In this document: positions 30,264 through 37,148 of the stretch, piece after piece
How positions within the stretch are numbered: position 1 is the stretch's first letter
How the letters are laid out: every line of letters starts with the position of its first letter
IMG/VR virus record: IMGVR_UViG_3300034023_000155
Span: 1 to 37,148 of that record
DNA: 37,148 nt
From: a virus
Direction: 5' to 3' (one strand)
The notes under the pieces: generated by a model
Database searches by the model: none
Told to the model about the DNA's origin: nothing
What the model saw: only the letters and a program-made list of their open reading frames with translations
Made by a program: the position numbers and the translations under genes

Positions 30264-30449
30264 TTATTGGCGTTCTAATTCAAGAATGTATTCGCCAAGT
30301 TTAGCGGCATTGTCTTTAGTTAAACAAATTCCACCATCAATTTGCTTTTGAATCTGAAGTGTTGGCTTTGTCGGTTTCTTCTGCGGCATTTGTTGACACG
30401 CTGTTAAAATGACCAGTAAACCAATCGGCAGGGTTTTTAAGTAATTCAT
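30264..30449 (-). CDS. Outer-membrane spanin lipoprotein (Rz1-like)
   Basis: 61 residues. A basic start, hydrophobic segment and LTAC lipobox (C18) predict a lipoprotein of about 44 residues. The rest is Pro/Lys-rich and then GGICLTKDNAAKLGEYILELE. It starts inside the upstream spanin gene in another frame with AAAGGAACGCG before its ATG. It would fuse outer and inner membranes with its partner at lysis. The call rests on lipobox, size and lysis-cassette context. Confidence 0.7.
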   Translation of the reverse strand: MNYLKTLPIGLLVILTACQQMPQKKPTKPTLQIQKQIDGGICLTKDNAAKLGEYILELERQ

Positions 30450-30543
30450 CGCGTTCCTTTTGCGCTTTTAACTGTTCGCGCTTAACCGCCCACTTAACAA
30501 TAAGTAAAAGCAGGCGGTCTATTATGTCAATTATCTTAAACAT
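30337..30543 (-). CDS. Inner-membrane spanin-like protein (Rz-like)
   Basis: 68 residues beginning directly after the holin stop. A short N-terminal membrane span (IIDRLLLLIVKWAV) is followed by a charged helix (KREQLKAQKERDELLKNP) and a polar tail. It overlaps the o-spanin gene in an embedded arrangement like Rz/Rz1. It is short for Rz, so confidence is moderate. Confidence 0.55.
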   Translation of the reverse strand: MFKIIDIIDRLLLLIVKWAVKREQLKAQKERDELLKNPADWFTGHFNSVSTNAAEETDKANTSDSKAN

Positions 30544-30714
30544 TTACTTCTTATCTTGTGTAAATACACCCAAAACGCCCATTAAGGCTAATCCTGCGCC
30601 CACCAACGCATTTGTTTGTTCAGGTGATAGCGTAACCCCAACCGCAGTTAATAAAGCCGTTAAACCGCGCCATGTTGATGGTTCTTTTAGTCGTTCAAGT
30701 AAATAAGATTTCAT
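30544..30714 (-). CDS. Holin-like membrane protein
   Basis: Start chosen at MKSYLLERLKEPSTW (ATG 30714, GGGGAAGAC upstream), 56 residues. Two hydrophobic stretches (LTALLTAVGVTL and LVGAGLALMGVLGVF) and a basic end. Located between endolysin and spanin genes. Such small KSYL..RLKEPSTWRG proteins are known as phage holins. Holin action is inferred from context. Confidence 0.75.
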   Translation of the reverse strand: MKSYLLERLKEPSTWRGLTALLTAVGVTLSPEQTNALVGAGLALMGVLGVFTQDKK

Positions 30715-31127
30715 AATGTCTTCCCCTTTTGAAAATCTGCTAACGATAATCCGCCTGTGAATTGGCAATGTGCGGTTTCTTTAAATTTGCCAGCCCATGA
30801 ACCAGCCCATTCAAGACCAAGTGATTCAGCAATGCGACCACACTTAGTGAACAGACCAGTATCATTCCAAACACACTTGCCACCAACGATAGGAACAAAA
30901 TCAAAAGCAACCCGATAATTGTGAAAGGATTGCCCAGCCTTTGCGTTGGTAACGATATTGCCTTTAGTCGTGCGCCCTTGTTCATATAAAGCCTTTTGCG
31001 ATTCCATATCGCGGTAAGTGCTAGTAATCAAAACATCAATGCCAGCCGCATCGCATGATGCAATAAACTGTTCGCATAATGTCTTAACCTTTGGATGTAA
31101 GTCTTCAAGTTTACGGCTGTTAATCAT
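30711..31127 (-). CDS. Endolysin, M15 D-Ala-D-Ala / L-Ala-D-Glu peptidase
   Basis: 138 residues of the M15_4 peptidase family. Motifs: STYRDMESQKALYEQGRT, SFHNYRVAFD (zinc ligands H69 and D76), and KETAHCQF (E117 catalytic, H120 zinc ligand). It cuts peptidoglycan peptides at lysis. It ends four bases into the holin gene. There is no signal peptide, so holin-dependent release is expected. Confidence 0.9.
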   Translation of the reverse strand: MINSRKLEDLHPKVKTLCEQFIASCDAAGIDVLITSTYRDMESQKALYEQGRTTKGNIVTNAKAGQSFHNYRVAFDFVPIVGGKCVWNDTGLFTKCGRIAESLGLEWAGSWAGKFKETAHCQFTGGLSLADFQKGKTL

Positions 31128-31396
31128 TTACCACCCCTTTGCTTTTCGCGTTCTTCAATCAATTTAACTGCTACTTGCAAATCGTTAATTTTTGCCATTA
31201 AATCTTCTTTCATTCTTGCACGGTTTTCTGCTGAAATAGGGCTGTCAGTTGGAACGCCTTGCGGTGTTATCAACGCAGGCATTTTAGATTTAATGTCTAT
31301 TACATCCGCTTGCAAATGTGTGATTTGACTTAATAGTCAAGCAATCGCCGAAACCATTACAGGGAACAACATTGATGTAATTTTAGATAAATCCAT
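31124..31396 (-). pseudogene. Membrane-anchored coiled-coil gene with in-frame TGA
   Basis: From ATG 31396 (TAATG-coupled to its neighbour) the frame reads MDLSKITSMLFPVMVSAIA, then TGA (31337-31339), then LLSQITHLQADVIDIK... to QRGGK. The interrupted site is where a membrane helix would carry Trp (TGG to TGA, one change). After the stop the protein is a charged helical domain of about 63 residues. No good start exists after the TGA (a TTG without a ribosome site). The TGA sits in a TTGACT-ATTA-AGTCAA hairpin. Options: pseudogene, sequencing error, read-through. Confidence 0.65.
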
Positions 31397-31626
31397 TATT
31401 TGTCCACCTTGCTGTCTAACTTGTCAAATATACGCACTAGCATTTGCTTAACTTCGGCTATGTCAACCCGATAATCTTCCTTACGAACAAAGTCTTCATG
31501 CACTTCCTTGTTTAACTCTTTCATGTCTTTTTTTAAATCAGTTATGGCATCCCAAATGATTTTTAAAACCCACCCAAATGCCGCACCACATCCTGCAAAT
31601 AACCAATTTAATACTGACTGTTCCAT
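31396..31626 (-). CDS. Small membrane protein with coiled coil (lysis region)
   Basis: 76 residues: an N-terminal membrane segment (LNWLFAGCGAAFGWVLKIIW) then a charged helix (ITDLKKDMKELNKEVHEDFVRKEDYRV...KQMLVRIFDKLDSKV). The form is like second holins or spanin-type membrane anchors in phage lysis cassettes. The next gene overlaps its stop. Function is inferred from location only. Confidence 0.6.
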   Translation of the reverse strand: MEQSVLNWLFAGCGAAFGWVLKIIWDAITDLKKDMKELNKEVHEDFVRKEDYRVDIAEVKQMLVRIFDKLDSKVDK

Positions 31627-31640
31627 AATTCTTTCCTAAA

Positions 31641-32111
31641 TTAAACTGTTTGCCAAACTTCTTGCGGAATTGTTGCCCAATCTAAATCGCCAGCAACGGG
31701 ATAAATTGCATATTGTCTTATTGAATTTCGGTATTGGTCAAACGCCAATTTATTGGCTAAATAAGGATTGCTTAAAGCAGGGTCGCTAACACTTGGAATT
31801 TGTGTCCAATCTGTTTGTTGCAATAAACTAATAGCATTTATTTTATTTTCTTCAGCCGTTGGCGGCAATGGAATTGGTGGAACAATAGATTTATCATAAG
31901 CAATTTGCCAAGCATCTAAAGCGTTATAAGCCCATTGTGGCAATTCTGTAATAGTTTCATTTGGTTTATCGCCAATATATTCTATCCACCCAGCAACATC
32001 TTGCCATTGCAAAGCATGAACATCAAATGGCGTTCCATTCCAAACTAATTCTAAAAAGTTTATTCCATCTTTATAAACTGCGCCATCTTCAACGATAATA
32101 GTTAATCGCAT
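31641..32111 (-). CDS. Tail assembly chaperone-like protein (APC type)
   Basis: 156 residues. The C-terminal half (INAISLLQQTDWTQIPSVSD, LANKLAFDQYRNSIRQYAIYPVAGDLDWATIPQEVW) matches the phage tail assembly chaperone pattern: LL..TDW, Y-R-x-x-[IL]-R, then P....DW...P. The N-terminal half has AVYKDG and ALQWQDVAGWIEY. It lies between fibre and lysis genes. It probably helps fold or attach tail fibres. Confidence 0.7.
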   Translation of the reverse strand: MRLTIIVEDGAVYKDGINFLELVWNGTPFDVHALQWQDVAGWIEYIGDKPNETITELPQWAYNALDAWQIAYDKSIVPPIPLPPTAEENKINAISLLQQTDWTQIPSVSDPALSNPYLANKLAFDQYRNSIRQYAIYPVAGDLDWATIPQEVWQTV

Positions 32112-32120
32112 ATTTATTCC

Positions 32121-32654
32121 TTACAAAAAATTTACATTAACATTGTTATAAACAAACCATGTCATTATTATTTCCCTAGTTTCAGGGGATGGTAAAGTGT
32201 AATGTTCAAACATTCCGTATGGTGGAAATAAAACTAATTTTCCTTTTTCGGGCTTTACCTTTTTATTTAATCTATCAAATACTAATTCACCGCCTTGATT
32301 TACTGTATTTAAAAAAATTATTACAGTTGCATATCTTAATAAACCACAAACCACTTCACCGTCTGAATGTTTGTCGCAAGTTTCATTTGGATTATATCTA
32401 TGGAATTCATAACCACTATCACCTGATTCAAATTGCGGATTAAATAAATCTTGCGCTATATCTTTTTGTATTTTTGAAAAAATACTAAACAATTTTAAAT
32501 CTAATTCAGGATGTTTTTCATCTTCGTTAATTGGAACGGTTTGCCCTGTTCTGTTATATGTTTTCTTTTTTGTGTAATCAATTGTTGGATAAACTTGTTG
32601 TTTAATATATTCAATAGTTTCATCATCAATATAATTTGGAAATTCGTATATCAT
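32121..32654 (-). CDS. 2OG-Fe(II) oxygenase (prolyl-4-hydroxylase-like)
   Basis: 177 residues. The iron site is visible: KHSD (H96, D98) and MFEHYTLP (H151), with 2-oxoglutarate-binding R160 nine residues later, and FLNTVNQGGELVF between them, a P4H-type block. It would hydroxylate a protein or nucleobase using 2-oxoglutarate and O2. Its position between fibre and chaperone-like genes suggests a virion protein target, but a base-modifying role cannot be excluded given the glycosyltransferase elsewhere. Overlaps its neighbour (ATGA). Confidence 0.85.
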   Translation of the reverse strand: MIYEFPNYIDDETIEYIKQQVYPTIDYTKKKTYNRTGQTVPINEDEKHPELDLKLFSIFSKIQKDIAQDLFNPQFESGDSGYEFHRYNPNETCDKHSDGEVVCGLLRYATVIIFLNTVNQGGELVFDRLNKKVKPEKGKLVLFPPYGMFEHYTLPSPETREIIMTWFVYNNVNVNFL

Positions 32655-32965
32655 GCTATTAAATTTTTATTTGCCGTTGCAATTAAAACTTTTGTATTTA
32701 AATCATTATTTTTAACCATTTCATTCCTAAATGATTCAACTGCCGCACCTGTTTCACGATTAACTTTGCTGTTTTCAATCATTAAAATAGGAATCCAAGC
32801 AAAAGAACAATCATTATTATTTGTAATTTCACCTGTTTGTGGATTCATTCCTTGAACTGAAACCCAAAATCGGCAAGCCACTAATTCACCATCTATAATT
32901 GTTCCATCTTCAACGCAAGGTTTTCCACCCATCATTGGGCAGATTATTTTCATATCTTTTGCCAT
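32651..32965 (-). CDS. Cysteine-containing conserved phage protein
   Basis: 104 residues with CPMMGGKPCVEDG (C9, C17), VACRFW (C31) and DCSFAWIPILMIEN (C53), then an NRETGAAVESFRNEMVK helix. Four Cys could bind metal, perhaps a small Fe-S or zinc site. ATGA-coupled upstream of the 2OG oxygenase gene, so a joint function is possible. Function unknown. Confidence 0.6.
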   Translation of the reverse strand: MAKDMKIICPMMGGKPCVEDGTIIDGELVACRFWVSVQGMNPQTGEITNNNDCSFAWIPILMIENSKVNRETGAAVESFRNEMVKNNDLNTKVLIATANKNLIA

Positions 32966-32981
32966 CTTGTTTTATCCTTTT

Positions 32982-35048
32982 TTAATCTTTCGTTGCTATT
33001 ATCGCATCAACATACTGAACCGCCAAATTTATTGCATTACCTGTAAATGCGCCACTTGTATGGCTGTGGGCATCTTGCGTATGGTTGTGGCTTGCGCCTG
33101 TAAATGATGATGCTGTAACTGATGGCGAACCACTTAAACTAGGTGAACCAGTTAAGCCCGGCGTTCCTGAAAGACTTGGTGAACCTGATATACTATGTGT
33201 ATGCGAACCACCACCACCTGTTGCACCTGTTGTTGCAGGTTGTATTGGGTATCTATCATTAAGCGAAACGCGACCTGCAAGGGCTTGGTTTTGCATTGTT
33301 GAATAGGGGTGCGTATGGCTAGGGATTTGTGTTGTTGCTAGTGTGGTTGCGCCACCCGCTAATGTTCCAATTCCAGTTGCCAAAGTGCCAGCCGTTGCCG
33401 CTAATGTTCCAATTCCAGTTGCCAAAGTGCCTGCGCCTACTGTTACGCTTATTGAACCGCCTGCCGTTGTTGCTTGGTTAGTTGCCGTTGCCGCCGCCGT
33501 TGCCGCCACGCTACCTGTAACGGCTTGACTTGCAAATGCTGTGGTAAACGCTACCGAACCACCTGAACTTGCCGTTCCGCTAACAATCCTTAATGCTTTA
33601 TTGTCATGCGTTACTGACTTTGTCCAACCAGTTGGCGCGGCAGTTTGAATGAATAACATTGCCGTTCCACTTGGGAACGCTTGTGGTGCTGTTCCGCTTG
33701 ATGCGGCTGTTAAACGCCCTTTTGCATCTACCGTAATGCTTGCATAAGTATATGAACCTGCGGTAACACCACTTGCTGATAATGTTGTTGAATTACCAAC
33801 CGATGTAACATCGCCAGTTAAATTTGCATTAGTTGTAACTGTTGCGGCATTACCTGTGCATGAACCCGAACTTCCTGTGGTGTTTTGATTAAGCGTTGGA
33901 ATGTCTGCCGCTACAACCGCGCGAAATGTTGGAACGCCTGTTGTGCCATTTGGTGCGGCTAAAACAAAGTTTGCGGTCTTGCTTGCATAAGGGTTTAAGG
34001 TGTCGCCATAACCTGCTGATAAACTAATAACGGGTGCTGTTCCACCGCTTGATGCAACAGGGCTTGTGGCTGTAACGCCTAACACGCCGCTATTGGTAAT
34101 GCTAGTGCTTGCATTTGTTTGTGTTACGGTAATGCCTGTTGATGCTGTAATGCGTTGCGTTACAGTTACACGAATTTGAATAACACCACCGCCAACGCTT
34201 CCGCCATTAACAACGGCGGCAACGGTAACGATTAAACCGCTTGTTGGAAAAGTTGTTGTAAAGCCACCCGTTACGGCTGAATTGTAATAAAGAATATCGC
34301 CGTCAGCAAAAGCCGATGTGTTTACATTACGCAATTCACCAAATGTTTGAATATATCCAAATCCATTTAGCGCAATGTTTTCAGCCGCCACACCAACAAT
34401 GTATTGCCCATTTGTTACGCCTGTTGCAGGTGCGCCCGTTAAAACGCCACTAGCACCAACAGAACCAGTAAACATAATCACTTGACCTTTAGTGATTGCG
34501 GCTGTGGCTTTAATGTATATGTAAGTATCTTCACCAATATGCTGAATGATATTACCGCCTGACATACCATAGGCAAGCGAATTAAAAGTGTTATCCCAAC
34601 CTAATTGCCCTGCGGTTAAAGATGTTGCATAAGCAGTATTAAAGGTAATGTAATCAGGGTCAGTTATTGAATTAACACCTGTAACATTGCCACTATCATC
34701 AACAACAACAACGGAATTTTGAATTATTTTGCCTGTTGTTCCATCATATCGTGTAATGGCATTATCAGTTGAACTTGTGCCACCAACAACATCGCCTGTG
34801 CCTGCGCCTGTTGCATTAACCCATGCTGTGCCGTTATAAGATAGACTTTGACCGTTTGTTGGTGAAGATATAGTTACATCGCCAAGGGCTGACAATACGC
34901 CAGCCCCGACTTGAACAATGGATGTTCCGTTATTGATGTAAACTTTCTTATCCGCCATGTTTACACCTAATTCACCCGAAACTAATTCGGATGTGTTAGG
35001 CACTTTGCTTGCGGTGTTACTGCGTTTTGGTTTTATCGTATTAGCCAT
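32982..35048 (-). CDS. Long tail fibre with collar-type tip
   Basis: 688 residues. The N-terminus (ANTIKPKRSNTASKVPNTSELVSGELGVN, split) matches the start of other fibre subunits here (ANTIRIKRR). The middle is Thr/Ser/Gly-rich with fibre-type strands. A collar-type block GTAMLFIQTAAPTGWTKS is near residue 470. Then come internal repeats and SHTHPYS / GSHTHSIS / SHNHTQDAHSHTS His clusters. It is likely the receptor-binding long fibre. Low-complexity repeats make this gene a likely site of variation. Confidence 0.85.
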   Translation of the reverse strand: MANTIKPKRSNTASKVPNTSELVSGELGVNMADKKVYINNGTSIVQVGAGVLSALGDVTISSPTNGQSLSYNGTAWVNATGAGTGDVVGGTSSTDNAITRYDGTTGKIIQNSVVVVDDSGNVTGVNSITDPDYITFNTAYATSLTAGQLGWDNTFNSLAYGMSGGNIIQHIGEDTYIYIKATAAITKGQVIMFTGSVGASGVLTGAPATGVTNGQYIVGVAAENIALNGFGYIQTFGELRNVNTSAFADGDILYYNSAVTGGFTTTFPTSGLIVTVAAVVNGGSVGGGVIQIRVTVTQRITASTGITVTQTNASTSITNSGVLGVTATSPVASSGGTAPVISLSAGYGDTLNPYASKTANFVLAAPNGTTGVPTFRAVVAADIPTLNQNTTGSSGSCTGNAATVTTNANLTGDVTSVGNSTTLSASGVTAGSYTYASITVDAKGRLTAASSGTAPQAFPSGTAMLFIQTAAPTGWTKSVTHDNKALRIVSGTASSGGSVAFTTAFASQAVTGSVAATAAATATNQATTAGGSISVTVGAGTLATGIGTLAATAGTLATGIGTLAGGATTLATTQIPSHTHPYSTMQNQALAGRVSLNDRYPIQPATTGATGGGGSHTHSISGSPSLSGTPGLTGSPSLSGSPSVTASSFTGASHNHTQDAHSHTSGAFTGNAINLAVQYVDAIIATKD
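33358..33431. repeat. Tandem 32-bp direct repeats in fibre gene
   Basis: Two identical 32-base units (33358-33389 and 33400-33431) spaced 42 bases, coding the in-frame GTLATGIGTLA peptide repeat. They could allow copy-number change by recombination without frame loss (42 = 14 codons). Confidence 0.7.
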
Positions 35049-35088
35049 TTGGCATCCCTTTATTTGCTATATAGCAGGGTTAAAAAAA

Positions 35089-36288
35089 TTAGAATGTGCC
35101 GCCGTCAATAGTAATGCCATCAAAGGTGGTTAGGTTAATAATTGAACCGCCTGTGATTGCAACATTGCTTGCCGCTTGCGTGGACATAGTGCCAAGACCA
35201 CTAACTTGCGTGTTAGCAATCGCAATGGCTTGTGCTGATAACGCGGTTAATTGACCTTGTGCATTTACGGTTGCTGATAATGTGTTGCTTGCAGAACCAA
35301 ATGCGCCTGCGGTAACGGATGTATTGGTAATGCTAAATTCACCACCTGTTAGCGTTAAACCTGTGCCTGCGGTGTATGTTCCTGCGCCACTAAACTGAAC
35401 AAATGGGATTGGTGTTGTGCCTAGCGTGCCGCCTGCGCTTGCAGTTGTTACCCAACCTGTGTCCGCTTGCGTTGTGCCATCTTCAATAAATGTAAACGCA
35501 TTTGGCACTTCAGCCCAAGCATCCATATCTAATGAACGCGACCATGTGCTTGCCGCAACTATATAAATACCGTTGTTTTGTGGCAATGTTTGGTTTTTAA
35601 CCAACACCCTGTCGCCTACAATAACAGCCACGCCATCAATAGTTTGTGTGCCTGACAAGGTAATGTTTGCAGTTGTAGCCGCAACGCATGATGCTTTAGG
35701 GTCTAAACCTTGGGCAACGCTGTCCACATATTGTTTAGTTGCCGCGTCTTGTGCTGATATGGGGTCGGCAAGACCTGTAATTTTATAACCACCAAAACCA
35801 TAGTCAGCCGTTGGCGCGGTTAAATCATTGATGTTTGCTGAAGTTGCCGCAGTAACAAGACCTTTAGCATTAACAGTTGTTTTTAAGAATGTGCCAACAT
35901 TGCTATTAACTGTTGCAAGCGTTAAGGCTTGACTATAATTAGCCGTGCCATCAAATGTGCCTGAAGCAGTTGCATCGCCTGTTAAAGCGATTGTGCGTGC
36001 TGTTTGCAAGGCTGTTGCTGTGCCTGCATTGCCACTTATTGAACCTGTAATGGTGTTGCTAAATGTTTTAGTGCCGCCAACGGTTTGTGTTGTTGATGTA
36101 TCAACAAATGCGCCATTACCTGCAATGGCAATAATGCTAGTTGCTGAACCGCCGCTACCGCCTGTGCCTGTTCCATAGTAAAGGATGTTCGTTGCTTCGT
36201 TAAACGCTAATTCCGCGTTTTCCAATGTTGTTGGTGCGCCTGCGCCACCACTACTTGCCCTGCGTTTGATTCGTATTGTATTTGCCAT
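35089..36288 (-). CDS. Tail fibre protein
   Basis: 399 residues. N-terminus ANTIRIKRRASSGGAGAP, LENAELAFNEATNILYYG, then fibre segments (GGTKTFSNTITGSISGNAGTAT, LTGDATASGTFDG) and GLADPISAQDAATKQYVD, the widespread phage fibre linker. It ends ...ITIDGGTF. Next to other fibre parts; likely a subunit or an upstream segment of the same fibre. Receptor unknown. Confidence 0.8.
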   Translation of the reverse strand: MANTIRIKRRASSGGAGAPTTLENAELAFNEATNILYYGTGTGGSGGSATSIIAIAGNGAFVDTSTTQTVGGTKTFSNTITGSISGNAGTATALQTARTIALTGDATASGTFDGTANYSQALTLATVNSNVGTFLKTTVNAKGLVTAATSANINDLTAPTADYGFGGYKITGLADPISAQDAATKQYVDSVAQGLDPKASCVAATTANITLSGTQTIDGVAVIVGDRVLVKNQTLPQNNGIYIVAASTWSRSLDMDAWAEVPNAFTFIEDGTTQADTGWVTTASAGGTLGTTPIPFVQFSGAGTYTAGTGLTLTGGEFSITNTSVTAGAFGSASNTLSATVNAQGQLTALSAQAIAIANTQVSGLGTMSTQAASNVAITGGSIINLTTFDGITIDGGTF

Positions 36289-36301
36289 GATAATTCCTTA
36301 A

Positions 36302-36538
36302 TTAAAAATTGCCGCCATCGCTTATTTCAGTTTGATTAACATTATTCCATTCGCCTGAACCAAACATTACTACATCACGATACTGAATGTTTGACATAAC
36401 TACGGGATAACCCCCAATAAAATCCCCACCATCGCGCCCTGATACACCACGATTTATTTGAACAATTTGCGTTGGTGTAGGTATAACTTCAAGATTGATG
36501 TTATTTTGATTTTCAATATTTACATTTATTCCTGCCAT
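36302..36538 (-). CDS. Small fibre-locus protein
   Basis: 78 residues (INVNIENQNNINLEVIP... RGVSGRDGGDFIGG... QTEISDGGNF). It ends DGGNF, like the DGGTF end of the following fibre gene, so it looks like a short fibre module with the same terminal signature. Preceded by AAGGGGATAAT. Replaced by a different start (MATLNV) after copy 1 at the left edge. Confidence 0.65.
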   Translation of the reverse strand: MAGINVNIENQNNINLEVIPTPTQIVQINRGVSGRDGGDFIGGYPVVMSNIQYRDVVMFGSGEWNNVNQTEISDGGNF

Positions 36539-36547
36539 ATTATCCCC

Positions 36548-37036
36548 TTAGACTTTAATAATTGCGTCTGAACGCACAATAAATAATAAGAAAATAATAC
36601 TATCATCGGCAGGTGTGCCGCCATTTGCAGGAAAACTTATTTTAATGCGCCCTGAAAAGCCTGCGCCGTTTACGCTATCAATAGCAAGGCTAGGGTCGCT
36701 TGCAACAGCAAGCCATGATGTGTCATCAATTATTAAAGTAAATGAACCTGTGGCATCCACGCGGTTTGCTATGGTTAGCGGTATGGCTGTTGGTGTGGGT
36801 GTGTAATCGCCAATATCAAATGAAAGACCGTAACGGGAATCTTGCACATTGGTTAGGGTTCTGCGGATAATTTGCGCGTTTATAGTTGCGCCTAATAAAC
36901 TAACAGGTGAAACACCATCTTCGGCTGTTAGCGTTAAATTCCAATAAGTTTTTTGCTGATAGACTAATTCGCCTGTGATACATGGGTTGTCAAACCCACT
37001 AACTTGGTTAATGCTGTTTTTGTTAAATACTGCCAT
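36548..37036 (-). CDS. Tail-fibre-locus protein, copy 2
   Basis: 162 residues, the second allele or paralogue of the 42-530 gene; it shares about 92% of residues by eye count. Changes are concentrated near residues 93-102 and 136-145, consistent with surface loops under selection. Conserved leader and ATG context. Function unknown, fibre-associated by location. Confidence 0.75.
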   Translation of the reverse strand: MAVFNKNSINQVSGFDNPCITGELVYQQKTYWNLTLTAEDGVSPVSLLGATINAQIIRRTLTNVQDSRYGLSFDIGDYTPTPTAIPLTIANRVDATGSFTLIIDDTSWLAVASDPSLAIDSVNGAGFSGRIKISFPANGGTPADDSIIFLLFIVRSDAIIKV

Positions 37037-37057
37037 GTTTTTCCCCTACAAGGTAAT

Positions 37058-37088
37058 GACGCGCCGATGCCCTCACCGAAACGCGGTC
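37058..37088 (-). promoter_or_regulatory. Leader hairpin, copy 2
   Basis: Same stem and AGGG loop as 552-581, with one extra T in an internal bulge. Confidence 0.5.
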
Positions 37089-37090
37089 TT

Positions 37091-37119
37091 ATTTTATCTT
37101 ATAGGTTAAAACATTGTAA
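37091..37119 (-). promoter_or_regulatory. Candidate fibre promoter, copy 2
   Basis: TTACAA, 17 bases, TAAAAT on the minus strand, identical to 584-612. Confidence 0.35.
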
Positions 37120-37148
37120 CTTATATATTATAAAAATAAAACTAGGAT

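Larger units (their letters stand above)
36548..37148. repeat. Imperfect ~600 bp direct repeat, copy 2
   Basis: Matches 42-641. The final bases contain the last codon and stop of the collar gene, showing that the same gene lies upstream of both copies. It probably marks the circle closure point. Confidence 0.85.

Noticed and set aside
30255-30290. Bidirectional terminator between convergent operons
   Set aside because: No stable stem with flanking A/T tracts is present at the junction.
31124-31396. Phage-wide recoding of TGA as Trp
   Set aside because: Many neighbouring genes end in TGA within ATGA overlaps (for example at 28294, 19149 and 21666) and Trp is otherwise TGG.
32121-32654. TET/JBP-type base oxygenase
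   Set aside because: The spacing and the FLN..GGEL.F block fit prolyl-4-hydroxylase-like enzymes. It is about 10 kb from the glycosyltransferase, so a base-oxidation role is only a possibility.
1-37148. Temperate phage (integrase, CI-type repressor, attachment site)
   Set aside because: No tyrosine or serine recombinase, no repressor pair and no attachment-like repeat were seen; the end repeat contains a whole diverged gene and is not an att core.

Overview
The window is an almost complete, tightly packed genome of a tailed phage with an HK97-type head and a long tail (siphovirus-like). It carries terminase, HK97 portal, S78 protease, HK97-fold capsid proteins, a 704-residue tape measure and a lambda-J-like tip protein. 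No integrase, lysogeny repressor, DNA polymerase, primase or replicative helicase was recognised. This suggests a lytic phage that borrows the host replisome. A lipobox lipoprotein beside an M15 endolysin and a holin points to a Gram-negative host. The sequence is AT-rich and the DnaA boxes match the Escherichia coli form. An aquatic proteobacterium is plausible, but that is a guess.

Layout. A divergent control region lies at about 24.34-25.29 kb. Rightward (25.1-30.26 kb, + strand) are early genes: small unknown proteins, a Sak3-like annealing protein, a YqaJ/lambda-type exonuclease, an SSB-like protein with a DIPF tail, and a run of overlapping tiny genes. Leftward (- strand) come a VRR-NUC nuclease, an origin-like cluster of five perfect DnaA boxes, and a structured leader before the replication gene. 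These are followed by a small hypothetical gene, a TAGT/GREB1-like glycosyltransferase, a helicase-loader-like gene, a NinB-like protein, a nuclease cluster, HTH, TerS, TerL, portal, protease, two capsid paralogues, connectors, two tail-tube paralogues, chaperones, tape measure and tip. The leftward unit then runs off position 1 and re-enters at the right end: fibre genes, 2OG oxygenase, lysis cassette. It stops at 30264, abutting the end of the rightward operon. The map therefore makes sense as a circle of about 36.5 kb.

The two ends of the window share an imperfect direct repeat of about 600 bp (1: 42-641; 2: 36548-37148). The encoded proteins differ at about 13 of 162 residues, and different sequence lies beyond them. 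This is either two strain alleles joined at a circular overlap or a duplicated fibre gene.

The most interesting items are: the DnaA-box origin; a three-way-junction leader ending in U8 directly before the replication gene; a conserved array of promoters and GNRA/UNCG hairpin leader cassettes in the early operon; tandem capsid and tail-tube paralogues; an in-frame TGA, itself inside a hairpin, in a membrane-protein gene of the lysis region; and an orphan TET-associated-type glycosyltransferase.
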